A stretch of DNA of 44,666 nucleotides, from assembly GCF_001298735.1 (NCBI RefSeq), contig NZ_CYSP01000024.1, positions 1 through 44,666 of the forward strand, in the 5' to 3' direction. The stretch's first letter is position 1. Every line of letters starts with the position of its first letter. Position numbers and translations under genes: made by a program. Below the pieces are notes generated by a model, which saw nothing but the letters and a program-made list of their open reading frames with translations, was not told the DNA's origin and ran no database searches. This DNA comes from Propionispora sp. 2/2-37. GTDB taxonomy: Bacteria; Bacillota; Negativicutes; Propionisporales; Propionisporaceae. Of this stretch, positions 8,963 through 16,347 are shown in pieces.

Positions 8963-9103
8963 CTATACCGGCCTGCTTGCCCTGCGGACTGCCAATAAAG
9001 CCTGGGATATGACTTGTTCAACCTGGCGTTTGTTTAATCCAAAGGGTCGAACCATGCTTTTTACTTCACTTCTGAATTTTTGTTCATTAAAATCAATAAT
9101 CAA
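8963..9103 (-). CDS. 46-aa small protein, unknown function
   Basis: A short gene inside what looks like an empty intergenic region. The frame opens with TTG at 9103 and ends with TAG at 8965-8963. The product is basic and probably helical; it starts MIIDFNEQKF and ends LLAVRRASRPV. GAGG lies 7 nt before the TTG, a promoter with a perfect TATAAT lies 35 bp further up, and a strong hairpin with T5 follows 15 nt after the stop, so the unit is complete. A + strand frame of 85 codons covers the same DNA (8901-9158), but it has no ribosome binding site and runs through both the hairpin and the minus-strand promoter. I recognise no family. An internal ATG (codon 17) could be an alternative start. 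Confidence 0.6.
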   Translation of the reverse strand: MIIDFNEQKFRSEVKSMVRPFGLNKRQVEQVISQALLAVRRASRPV

Positions 9104-9137
9104 ATTATCACCTCTTAAATATAGTACCGGTTACTGT

Positions 9138-9167
9138 ATTATACGGAGCGTCCGGTAAAAAGGTGAA
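9138..9167 (-). promoter_or_regulatory. promoter of the 46-aa gene
   Basis: Minus strand TTCACC (9167-9162), 18 bp, TATAAT (9143-9138). Confidence 0.6.
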
Positions 9168-9199
9168 CCATATAGGATGATTATGTAATCTTTCATAGG

Positions 9200-9229
9200 T
9201 TGGTCTGTTAAGGGTACAGGCGGTATAAT
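9200..9229 (+). promoter_or_regulatory. promoter of the aminopeptidase gene
   Basis: TTGGTC (9200-9205), 18 bp, TATAAT (9224-9229). It is divergent from the promoter at 9138-9167. Confidence 0.6.
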
Positions 9230-9290
9230 AAAAATACCGGAAGACTGTAGCGGCTGAATACATACCAGGCCGGATGAGGAGGGGATTGTC

Positions 9291-10247
9291 GTGAGTAAAG
9301 AATTGGAGTACAGTGCTGATATTGCCGTACGGGACTGTATGGCGGTAAAGCCCGGGGAAACGGTTCTGGTGATTACGGATGAACCGGCAGCAGCCATTGG
9401 CAGGGTGTTATGGGAAAGAGCCAAAGCCCTTGGGGCCGAAGCCATTTATACGGAAATGATACCACGGAAAAATGACGGTGCCGAGCCGCCGCCGGCGATT
9501 GCTGCCGCCATGAAGCAGGCGGATGTGGTTCTGGCGCCGGCCTCGCGGTCTTTGTCCCATACGGTAGCGCGCAAAGAGGCCAGTCAGGCCGGGGCACGCA
9601 TTGCCACACTGCCGGGAATCACCGAGGATATTATGAAACGGGCCCTGAGCGCCGATTATCAAAAGATTGCCCGGATCAGCAACAAACTGGCCGACATATT
9701 GACGAAAGGAAAGACAGCCCACCTGACCACGCCGGCCGGTACCGATCTGGTATTACAACTGGAAGGACGGGAAGGCCATCCGGATACAGGCATCAACCAT
9801 ACGGCCGGGGACTTTAGCAACTTGCCGGCGGGAGAAGCGTATATCGCTCCTTTGGAAGAGACTGCGGAAGGGATTGTGGTCATCGATGGTGCCATGGCCG
9901 GTATTGGTGTACTGGATAAACCCATCAAACTGACGGTGGAAAACGGCTATGTGACCAGGATATCCGGCGGCAGTGAAGCGGTAAAGCTGTCGGCCCTGCT
10001 GGCGGAGTACGGCAAACCGGCCCACAATATTGCTGAATTGGGCATAGGCACCAATGACAAGGCCATACTATGCGGCAAGGTGCTGGAGGATGAAAAGGTC
10101 ATGGGGACGGTGCATATTGCGCTTGGCAACAGCGCTGCCTTCGGTGGCAAGGTTCAGGTGCCCATTCATCTTGACGGTATTCTGACCAGGCCGACGCTAA
10201 CCATTGACGGTAAGGTGATTATTAAAGACGGCCAGCATATAGAGTGA
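9291..10247 (+). CDS. M29-type (aminopeptidase T / leucyl aminopeptidase-like) peptidase
   Basis: A 318-aa protein of the COG2309 aminopeptidase group, shorter than the roughly 400-aa classical M29 enzymes. It would remove N-terminal residues from peptides in the cytoplasm with divalent metal help. Family-like stretches are VKPGETVLVITD near the N-terminus, AGEAYIAPLEETAEG in the middle, ELGIGTN and the C-terminal pattern MGTVHIALGNSAAFGG ... HLDGI, which supplies probable metal ligands (Glu and His). The start is GTG 9291, well placed after GATGAGGAGGGGA. A terminator follows. Its position after a peptide transporter suggests a role in peptide use, but it has its own promoter. Assignment to the family is good; substrate preference is unknown. 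Confidence 0.85.
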   Translation: MSKELEYSADIAVRDCMAVKPGETVLVITDEPAAAIGRVLWERAKALGAEAIYTEMIPRKNDGAEPPPAIAAAMKQADVVLAPASRSLSHTVARKEASQAGARIATLPGITEDIMKRALSADYQKIARISNKLADILTKGKTAHLTTPAGTDLVLQLEGREGHPDTGINHTAGDFSNLPAGEAYIAPLEETAEGIVVIDGAMAGIGVLDKPIKLTVENGYVTRISGGSEAVKLSALLAEYGKPAHNIAELGIGTNDKAILCGKVLEDEKVMGTVHIALGNSAAFGGKVQVPIHLDGILTRPTLTIDGKVIIKDGQHIE

Positions 10248-10267
10248 ATTCAGATTGCCGGTGACTG

Positions 10268-10310
10268 AACGCCCGCTATTGACCATGTATTTGGCGATAG
10301 CGGGCGTTTT
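10268..10310 (+). terminator. intrinsic terminator after the aminopeptidase
   Basis: A 12-bp perfect stem (10268-10279 with 10297-10308) closed by a 17-nt loop and ending in TTTT. Confidence 0.85.
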
Positions 10311-10411
10311 ATATCGACATAAACCGACAAATTTCGGATTTGTTTTCCGCTATCATAGATAATGGGGAATATAGATTCGTCAATCCGAAAAAAGTCAGGG
10401 AGGAAAAAATA

Positions 10412-11368
10412 ATGAAGCTAAGAAATATGGCTGCCATCTGGATCTTTCTGTGTATCCTGCTCACGGCCGGCGGCTACCAGAGGGCCTTTGCTTTTAACCT
10501 GGACGTAGCCCAGGGAGACCAATACCTGGTTCATATGGTGAATAATCAGGAAACGGCAGTTACTTTAAAGGGCAAGGAAACCCGGGTAAAAGAGACGATG
10601 GATATGCAGCTGTCGATGAATATTACCGCAGTAAACGAGGAGAAGGTGACCATACAGTACCGGTATGATGCCCTGAAGGTGAATACACAGACTGACGGGC
10701 GGCAGACCACCTATGATTCCAGAATTTCCTCACCAAACGATCTGTTGTCCGGCTTATACGGAGGGCTGATTGGCAAGGGATTTACCGTTGTTATGGATAA
10801 ACAGGGGAAGATTTTGTCGGTTAGCGGAATTGATAAGCTGTTGCAGGAGATGACGGACGATATCCCGGGAACGGAAGCGCAAAAGCAGGCGTTTAAAAAC
10901 ATGCTGAAACAAAGCTTTAGCGATGAGGCTATGAAATCGATGCTGGAGCAGGCCATGCGCAATTATCCCGCGGAGATCAAAGAGGGAGATCGCTGGGAGG
11001 AACAGTATAACGTCAAGGTGATTTTTCCTTTGACCGTACATGACCGCTGGGAAGTGGTAAGCGACCGGAACGGGGCGTTGGATCTGGCAGTGGTTTCCAA
11101 TATTGGGACGGACAGCGCCAATAACGCAGCCGATTTTATGGGGGTGGAGACGCGCCTGAATCTGAAGGGAGAGAGCCAGGGAATCATCCATGCCGATAAA
11201 CAAAACGGTTTCCTGCAAAACGGGGCTTACACACAGTCTATCAAAGGGACTATCTTGCTGCCGTCCGGCAAAGCAACGTCCGAAGGCCTGGAAATACCGA
11301 TAACCATCAATTCGCAAATGACCTATACCATTACGAAACAAACGGAATTGGAAAGTCTGCCGGTGTGA
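10412..11368 (+). CDS. secreted protein, DUF6263-like
   Basis: A 318-aa protein with a clear signal peptide: MKLRNM, a hydrophobic core (about 7-20) and a likely cleavage after AFA near residue 27. The rest is rich in beta-type sequence with alternating polar segments, for instance the region around MQLSMNITAVNEEKVTIQY, and has no membrane segment, so it is secreted or held at the cell surface. It resembles the DUF6263 type of exported bacterial proteins of unknown role; this is my judgement from pattern, not a search. The start ATG 10412 follows AGGGAGGAAAA; the frame is open back to 10340 but without a ribosome site. A terminator overlaps its stop codon. Confidence 0.7.
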   Translation: MKLRNMAAIWIFLCILLTAGGYQRAFAFNLDVAQGDQYLVHMVNNQETAVTLKGKETRVKETMDMQLSMNITAVNEEKVTIQYRYDALKVNTQTDGRQTTYDSRISSPNDLLSGLYGGLIGKGFTVVMDKQGKILSVSGIDKLLQEMTDDIPGTEAQKQAFKNMLKQSFSDEAMKSMLEQAMRNYPAEIKEGDRWEEQYNVKVIFPLTVHDRWEVVSDRNGALDLAVVSNIGTDSANNAADFMGVETRLNLKGESQGIIHADKQNGFLQNGAYTQSIKGTILLPSGKATSEGLEIPITINSQMTYTITKQTELESLPV

Positions 11369-11382
11369 CCGGCAGGCTTTTT
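11357..11382 (+). terminator. terminator overlapping the stop codon
   Basis: CTGCCGGT (11357-11364) pairs with ACCGGCAG (11368-11375) across a 3-nt loop, then GCTTTTT. Confidence 0.75.
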
Positions 11383-11399
11383 GCCGGCCTGCCTTATTT

Positions 11400-12036
11400 T
11401 CAGCCCTCCACATGATTATAAGGGTCCCAGTCTGTCCAAGACTGTAATTCCTGTATGGCAGTCCGGCATTCACTCAGAAGCCGTTCTTTATCTTTGGGCA
11501 GGGTACCGGCCAGCGGCACATAGTTGGAAAAGCGACAGTTTGATGCCGGCGGCAACAATCCGTTGCCCGGCTGCAATGGATTCGGCCTGGGTAACCCCTT
11601 TGGCGACATGGGCCAGCACCGCGCCGTCGCCGGATTCCATGCCGTAGTATACCAACTGCAGACCGGCAGCCTGCAATTGCCGCAGTTTCTCCGGTGTTTT
11701 GCGCAAGATGTCCCTGGGGCCCGCATAGCAGGATACCCGGCGGAGTTTCGGGAGTGTCTGCCTGAGCTCGCAGAGTATTTCCAGCAGGGAAGCGGTTGGC
11801 AGGACCAGTGCATTGCCGTCGGCCAGGAACACGCGGCGGATGTGGTCTTTGTAAGCGGCTGCCCGCCGGAGCTGAGCCGAGATTTCTTCCGCCGGACGAA
11901 TCCGGAAGGACACGCTGCGGTACATGTTGCAGTAGGTGCAGCGATTGTGAGAGCAGCCGATGGTTACCCGCAGAATAAAACTGTCGGCTTCAGTGGGCGG
12001 GCGGAATACCGGGCCTTCAGCCGTATCGAAATACAT
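11400..12036 (-). pseudogene. radical SAM protein, internal deletion and frameshift
   Basis: The N-terminal part (12036 down to about 11535) encodes a radical SAM domain with the cluster motif GCSHNRCTYCNMY (C-x4-C-x2-C, as in its YgiQ/HemN-like relatives) and the following GMESG motif. Right after AGIKLS the reading frame runs off into an early stop at 11488. The last stretch of the same family (SNYVPLAGTLPKDKERLL, then about 25 residues) continues in another frame down to the stop at 11400-11402. Full-length relatives have about 70-80 residues between these two segments, from memory, so roughly 200 or more bases are missing at about 11525-11540 and the frame is shifted. The start has GGAG upstream. 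The broken protein lacks part of the barrel and is unlikely to work; a sequencing error alone would not explain the missing segment. Confidence 0.8.
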
Positions 12037-12252
12037 AGGGAATCTCCTTTGCTTGGGTTTCTTCTCTCAGCATAACACACCCTCGGCTTGGCGTCACTAT
12101 AGCCGGTGCCATTCGATAAAAACGGACAACCCGGGCAGAAAATTAAAATTGTCAACTTGAGAGATATCCGTTATTAAAAAGCATAATGAAGCAAGCGGGA
12201 CGCCGCCTGAAAAAACCCAGACAAGATGAACTTTTGTCGATTGTGGCCAGTC

Positions 12253-12281
12253 TTGCGGTTGGGTCGAGAGCATGATATCAT
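12253..12281 (+). promoter_or_regulatory. promoter of the putative 6S RNA
   Basis: TTGCGG (12253-12258), 17 bp, TATCAT (12276-12281). Predicted start near 12288. Confidence 0.5.
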
Positions 12282-12287
12282 ACTAAA

Positions 12288-12487
12288 CAGTTAAGACACT
12301 CGTTGTTAGGCCTGTGATATAGGTCGCTCTAATATGTTCAACCTACAAATGACTAAGGGAGTCTAACGTTATGGCAGCTGTCAGGCCCTCCAAGCAGGGA
12401 AGGCAAAAACCGTAACCGGGACACCCACCTGCGAGAAGCGGGGTTTGAACATGGCGAGGGACGGTATCACGGGTTTCCGTTTTGTAA
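12288..12487 (+). ncRNA. ssrS: 6S RNA (SsrS-like)
   Basis: A non-coding stretch of about 200 nt that folds as a long interrupted rod, as 6S RNA does. The outer stem pairs CCTGTGATA (12311-12319) with TATCACGGG (12465-12473). The next stem pairs ATGTTCAA (12334-12341) with TTGAACAT (12445-12452). An open central part contains CTAAGGGAGTCTAACG and GCGGGGTTTGAAC, which match what I remember of Firmicute 6S RNAs. 6S RNA binds housekeeping RNA polymerase in stationary phase and mimics an open promoter. A promoter lies upstream and an intrinsic terminator downstream, with no reading frame. The exact ends are estimates. I am fairly but not fully sure of the family. Confidence 0.75.
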
Positions 12488-12523
12488 ACACCTGACGGGA
12501 CAATTCCCCTCGGGTGTTTTTAT
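12488..12523 (+). terminator. terminator of the 6S RNA
   Basis: ACACCTGACGGG (12488-12499) pairs with CCCCTCGGGTGT (12506-12517) with one mismatch and one G-T pair, then a T5 tract. Confidence 0.85.
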
Positions 12524-12571
12524 TTGGGGGTCAACGCTGCCGGCGTCCCGGTACACATGGCTTGGAACGGC

Positions 12572-12600
12572 TTGACAGGCACCAGCATTCATAGTATATT
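12572..12600 (+). promoter_or_regulatory. promoter of the TetR gene
   Basis: Consensus TTGACA (12572-12577), 17 bp, TATATT (12595-12600). Confidence 0.75.
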
Positions 12601-12611
12601 GATTTTTAACA

Positions 12612-12629
12612 GGAATGAATATTCATTCC
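12612..12629 (+). promoter_or_regulatory. TetR operator, copy 1
   Basis: A perfect 18-bp palindrome, GGAATGAAT/ATTCATTCC, just downstream of the predicted start site and 37 bp before the TetR start codon. Binding there would block the regulator's own promoter. A near-identical copy lies at 13259-13275. Confidence 0.8.
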
Positions 12630-12666
12630 CAGATTATTACATATTTTACGTCCGGGGTGTACAATA

Positions 12667-13239
12667 TTGAAGGAAAAAATACAAGATAAAAAAGCGGCAG
12701 CCTTGCATGCAACACTGGAACTGATCTCCGAACAGGGCTTTCATGGTACTCCGATGTCACAAATCGCCCAAAAAGCCAATATCGGTGTGGGCACCATTTA
12801 CCGTTATTTTTCCAGCAAGGAAGATTTGATCAATGCCTTGTATGTGGATGTCAAAGCCCGTCTGGCCCGGTATATTTTCCGCAATCATTCCGAAACCATG
12901 CCGGTACGGGAGAGTTTCCTGCTGCTGTGGCGCAATATCATCGATTATTTTTTACAGAATCCCACCGAGCTCCTGTTTATGGAACAATATTCGAATTCCC
13001 CGCTCATCACCGCTGCCACGCGCGAGGAAGCGCTGCGCACTTTTGCCCAGGCCAATCATTTGTTTCAGCGGGCCCGGGAGGAGAAGCTGGTAAAAGAGCT
13101 TCCTTTGAATATGTTATGTACGCTTACCTACGGCGGCGTTCTTTCGCTGGTCAAGCTCAGCCTCTTCTGTGAGCCTAAATTGACGGATGCTGACCTGGAT
13201 GCGGGAGTAGAAGCTTTATGGGATGCCATTAAAAGGTAG
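12667..13239 (+). CDS. TetR/AcrR family transcriptional repressor
   Basis: A 190-aa repressor. The N-terminal TetR helix-turn-helix covers about 10-55, with the family pattern ISEQGFHGTPMSQIAQKANI then GVGTIYRYFSSKEDLI. The C-terminal half is the ligand and dimer domain. The start is TTG 12667, 7 nt after GGGGTG; no ATG is better placed. An 18-bp palindrome in its own leader and a second copy just downstream of the gene point to self-control and control of the aldo-keto reductase that follows. The inducing ligand is unknown; quinones, aldehydes or electrophiles are plausible given the reductase target (inference). Confidence 0.93.
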   Translation: MKEKIQDKKAAALHATLELISEQGFHGTPMSQIAQKANIGVGTIYRYFSSKEDLINALYVDVKARLARYIFRNHSETMPVRESFLLLWRNIIDYFLQNPTELLFMEQYSNSPLITAATREEALRTFAQANHLFQRAREEKLVKELPLNMLCTLTYGGVLSLVKLSLFCEPKLTDADLDAGVEALWDAIKR

Positions 13240-13258
13240 CCTGTATTCTTTTTTTGCA

Positions 13259-13275
13259 GGAATGAATGTTCATTC
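13259..13275 (+). promoter_or_regulatory. TetR operator, copy 2
   Basis: GGAATGAATGTTCATTC differs from copy 1 by a single base in the core. It lies between the TetR gene and the aldo-keto reductase, about 70 bp before a TATAAT (13345-13350) that could be the -10 of that gene. Confidence 0.75.
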
Positions 13276-13424
13276 TTGCTGCCGGCGGACCGGCTCATGA
13301 AGAAGAATACGATTTTCTCTAAGTCTGAAACTGTGGTGTATGGATATAATAATATATTTAGTTTGCAGCATAATTTTACATAAAAAAACGTTGTGGCCAG
13401 TAAATGCATAAGGGAGGAATCAGC

Positions 13425-14573
13425 ATGTTGTACAGACAGTTTGGCAAAACAAATGAAAGCGTATCGATTTTAGGGTTTGGCTGTATGCGGCTGCCGGTAA
13501 TAGACGGACAGGCAACAAACATTGACGAGGAAAAAGCGACCAAGATGATCCGGTATGCGATTGATGCCGGTGTCAATTATGTTGATACGGCCTATCCTTA
13601 TCATGGCACCGGCATGGACAGGGGCGGCGCCAGTGAACCGTTTGTCGGGCGGGTCTTGCAGGGCGGCTATCGCCAGAAAGTCAAACTGGCGACCAAACTG
13701 CCCAGCTGGCTGATTAAAAGCAGGTCCGATATGGACAAGTACTTAAATGAGCAACTGGACCGTTTGCAGACCGATTTCATTGATTTTTACCTGGTGCATT
13801 CCCTTAACAGCATTAGCTGGCCTGTGGTGAAAGAAGCCGGTGTTTTTGAGTTTTTGGAACAGGCGATGAAGGACGGCAGAATCAGGCATGCCGGTTTTTC
13901 CTTCCACGACCGCCAGGAGCTGTTTAAACAGATTGTGGATGCTTATGACTGGTCGTTTTGCCAGATTCAGTATAACTATCTGGACGAATACTACCAGGCA
14001 GGGCGGGAAGGTTTGGAGTATGCGGCAGCCAAAGACTTGGGCATTGCCATTATGGAGCCGCTCAGAGGCGGCAAGATCATCCATCTTCCTCAGGCGGCCA
14101 GGGAGGTCTTCGACCGGTCGGCAGTGAAACGGTCTCCGGCGGAATGGGGGCTGCGCTGGGTATGGGACCATCCGGAAGTAGCCGTTGTGCTGAGCGGCAT
14201 GACGACGATGGAGCAAGTGGTGGAAAACGTATCCATAGCGCAGGAGGCGGAGCCTCATTCCCTATCGGCAGCCGAGCTGGCGGCGGTCAATCAGGTCAAG
14301 CGTATTTTTAAAGAACGGATAAAAATCAACTGTACGGCATGCGGGTACTGTATGCCGTGCCCTGCCGGCATCAATATTCCGGATTGCCTGGCTGTCTATA
14401 ACGACTATCATGTTTTTGACAATCTGCAGGAAGCCAGGGCCGTGTATGGCCGGCGGACCGCGATGACGGCTCCGGCTTCCAAATGTGTGGAATGCGGCCG
14501 TTGCGAAAGCCACTGCCCGCAGACCATAGCCATTCGTGACCAGATGAAAAAGATAAAAGCAGCATTTGAATAA
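13425..14573 (+). CDS. aldo-keto reductase with C-terminal 4Fe-4S ferredoxin domain
   Basis: A 382-aa fusion. Residues 1-280 form an aldo/keto reductase barrel, with the catalytic Asp and Tyr in DTAYPYHG, Lys in KLATKL and His in LVHSL. The C-terminal part carries two cysteine clusters, CTACGYCMPCPAGI and CVECGRCESHCPQ, as in bacterial 2x[4Fe-4S] ferredoxins. This arrangement is common in strict anaerobes and suggests electron exchange with ferredoxin instead of, or as well as, NAD(P)H. The start is ATG 13425 after AGGGAGGAA; the frame begins at 13404 but lacks a better site. larC follows 18 nt later, so they are probably co-transcribed. Regulation by the TetR protein upstream is likely from the operator at 13259. 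The substrate is unknown. Confidence 0.9.
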   Translation: MLYRQFGKTNESVSILGFGCMRLPVIDGQATNIDEEKATKMIRYAIDAGVNYVDTAYPYHGTGMDRGGASEPFVGRVLQGGYRQKVKLATKLPSWLIKSRSDMDKYLNEQLDRLQTDFIDFYLVHSLNSISWPVVKEAGVFEFLEQAMKDGRIRHAGFSFHDRQELFKQIVDAYDWSFCQIQYNYLDEYYQAGREGLEYAAAKDLGIAIMEPLRGGKIIHLPQAAREVFDRSAVKRSPAEWGLRWVWDHPEVAVVLSGMTTMEQVVENVSIAQEAEPHSLSAAELAAVNQVKRIFKERIKINCTACGYCMPCPAGINIPDCLAVYNDYHVFDNLQEARAVYGRRTAMTAPASKCVECGRCESHCPQTIAIRDQMKKIKAAFE

Positions 14574-14591
14574 AGGGATGGGAGCGAAGAG

Positions 14592-15893
14592 ATGAAAGTA
14601 TTATATTACGATTGCTTCTGCGGTATCAGCGGGGACATGAACTTAGCTGCCCTGCTGGATTTGGGGGTGGAGGAGGACTATCTCCGGCAGGAACTGTCCA
14701 AGCTCAAGCTGGATGACGAATATGAGCTGAGGATAAAAAAAGATAATAAACAGGGCATCGGCGGCACCCGCGTGGATGTGGTTTTACGCCAGGAAGTCCA
14801 TTCCCATGAGGAAGACAGCATGGCAGGACATGGTGAACATGATCACCATCACCATCATCACCACGATCACCATCACGAACATACGGGGCACAGCGAGGCG
14901 GTAAACGGGCACAGAGATCATACTCATCATGAACATAGAAATCTGAGGGATATAGAGGATATCATCAATACAAGCGCTGTAAGCGGCAGAGTCAAGGAAC
15001 TCAGTTTGCGGATGTTTCGCAAGGTGGCCGAAGCGGAAGCCAAAGTTCATGGGAAACCGTTGTATGAGGTGCATTTCCACGAAGTGGGGGCCACCGATTC
15101 CATTGTCGATATTGTCGGAGCGGCCATTTGCCTGGAGTACCTTAAGGTGGGCAAGATTATGGCTTCGCCGGTTCAGGTGGGGGGCGGTTTTGTCAAATGC
15201 GCCCATGGGGTGATTCCCGTTCCGGCACCGGCTACGGTGGAGATTCTCCAGGGCGTTCCGGTCAAAGCGGGGATTGTTCCTTTTGAAACTACGACGCCTA
15301 CCGGTGCGGCCATTCTGGCCGCTAATGTGGTGGAATTTACCGGGGAGATTGATTTTTCCATCACCAGGACGGGCTACGGCATCGGCCACAGGGATCTCGA
15401 TATTCCCAATGTACTACGGGTTTACCTGGGGCAGGAGGCCGCCGGGGAAGAAGTGGACGGACAATATATTCTGGAGACCAACATTGACGATATGAATCCC
15501 GAGCTTTACGGTTATGTAGAGGAAAGGCTTTTTGCCCAGGGAGCGCTGGATGTGTTTAAAACCCCGATCACCATGAAAAAAGGCAGGTCCGGCATAAAAC
15601 TTAGCGTGCTGATCGGCAGTGACAGGGAAGCGGCCATACGGGACATTATTTTTAGGGAAACCACTTCCATTGGAATGCGCAAATACAGGGTGGAAAAAAT
15701 CATGCTGCGACGAGAGTTTGAAGAGATTGAAACATCTTATGGCCCGGTTACGGTGAAGCATTCCTACTATCAGGGAGAAAAGGTCAAAAGCAAGCCGGAA
15801 TACGAAGACTGCCGGCAGATTGCATTGGACCAGAATATACCGGTAGCCCAGGTATATCGGGAGGTTTACAGGAATTTAGAAAAAAATGGCTGA
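14592..15893 (+). CDS. larC: nickel pincer cofactor synthesis protein LarC
   Basis: A 433-aa LarC. It inserts nickel into the pincer cofactor (P2TMN) used by lactate racemase LarA and its relatives, with CTP as co-substrate. The N-terminus (YYDCFCGISGDMNLAALLDL) and the middle block (HFHEVGATDSIVDIVGAA) are typical. A strongly His-rich segment at about 70-115 (many HH runs between acidic residues) probably stores or gathers nickel. Unlike Lactobacillus plantarum, where larC is read through a programmed frameshift, one continuous frame encodes the whole protein here. No larA, larB or larE lies nearby. SD GGGATGGGAG precedes ATG 14592. It is likely in an operon with the reductase in front. Confidence 0.95.
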   Translation: MKVLYYDCFCGISGDMNLAALLDLGVEEDYLRQELSKLKLDDEYELRIKKDNKQGIGGTRVDVVLRQEVHSHEEDSMAGHGEHDHHHHHHHDHHHEHTGHSEAVNGHRDHTHHEHRNLRDIEDIINTSAVSGRVKELSLRMFRKVAEAEAKVHGKPLYEVHFHEVGATDSIVDIVGAAICLEYLKVGKIMASPVQVGGGFVKCAHGVIPVPAPATVEILQGVPVKAGIVPFETTTPTGAAILAANVVEFTGEIDFSITRTGYGIGHRDLDIPNVLRVYLGQEAAGEEVDGQYILETNIDDMNPELYGYVEERLFAQGALDVFKTPITMKKGRSGIKLSVLIGSDREAAIRDIIFRETTSIGMRKYRVEKIMLRREFEEIETSYGPVTVKHSYYQGEKVKSKPEYEDCRQIALDQNIPVAQVYREVYRNLEKNG

Positions 15894-15999
15894 TGGCTCT
15901 TTCCGGCATATACAGGTAATTTATACCGAAAAAGAAGGATTTTGCCAGGAATAGGGACGAATTATATTAAGTAAGATTTCATAGTAAGGGGTAATTGAT

Positions 16000-16293
16000 T
16001 TGCTTATACCGCTGCTATACATTCTTTGGAACGGTATTGTTTTCAGCCAGATGGGGCTGGACAAACGCTATGCGCGGCGGGGAGAACGCCGTATTCCGGA
16101 GCGCCGGTTTTTCCTGTGGGGATTGTGTTTCGGTGCCGCCGGGGGAGTGCTGGGAATGTATGTATTCCGCCATAAGACCCGCCATATTTCGTTTGTGGCA
16201 GGTATGCCGCTGTTGCTGCTCTTTAATATCCTGTTCCTGTATATACTGCTTGCCGGCAGTGAACTGCCAGTTATATCGCTCTTTGTGGATTAG
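16000..16293 (+). CDS. DUF1294 family small membrane protein
   Basis: A 97-aa integral membrane protein. The pattern DKRYARRGERRIPERR, then a hydrophobic helix, then FRHKTRH and further hydrophobic helices, is the DUF1294 signature. The function of the family is not known. Four hydrophobic segments can be counted. The start is TTG 16000, 8 nt after AAGGGG; there is no in-frame ATG near. A nitroreductase gene follows 54 bp downstream, preceded by a TATAAT at 16310-16315 that may be its own -10. Confidence 0.85.
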   Translation: MLIPLLYILWNGIVFSQMGLDKRYARRGERRIPERRFFLWGLCFGAAGGVLGMYVFRHKTRHISFVAGMPLLLLFNILFLYILLAGSELPVISLFVD

Positions 16294-16347
16294 AGAGGCA
16301 GGAACGATATATAATAAAGAGAGCATAGTTGGCGATAGGGAGTGATC

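Noticed and set aside
8901..9158. An 85-codon + strand frame in the intergenic region before the aminopeptidase.
   Set aside because: It has no ribosome site, runs through a strong hairpin and the minus-strand promoter, and its composition is not protein-like. The complete minus-strand unit explains the DNA better.
11524..12075. A 183-codon + strand frame opposite the radical SAM pseudogene.
   Set aside because: The minus strand has clear radical SAM motifs; the + strand frame has none and no start signals.
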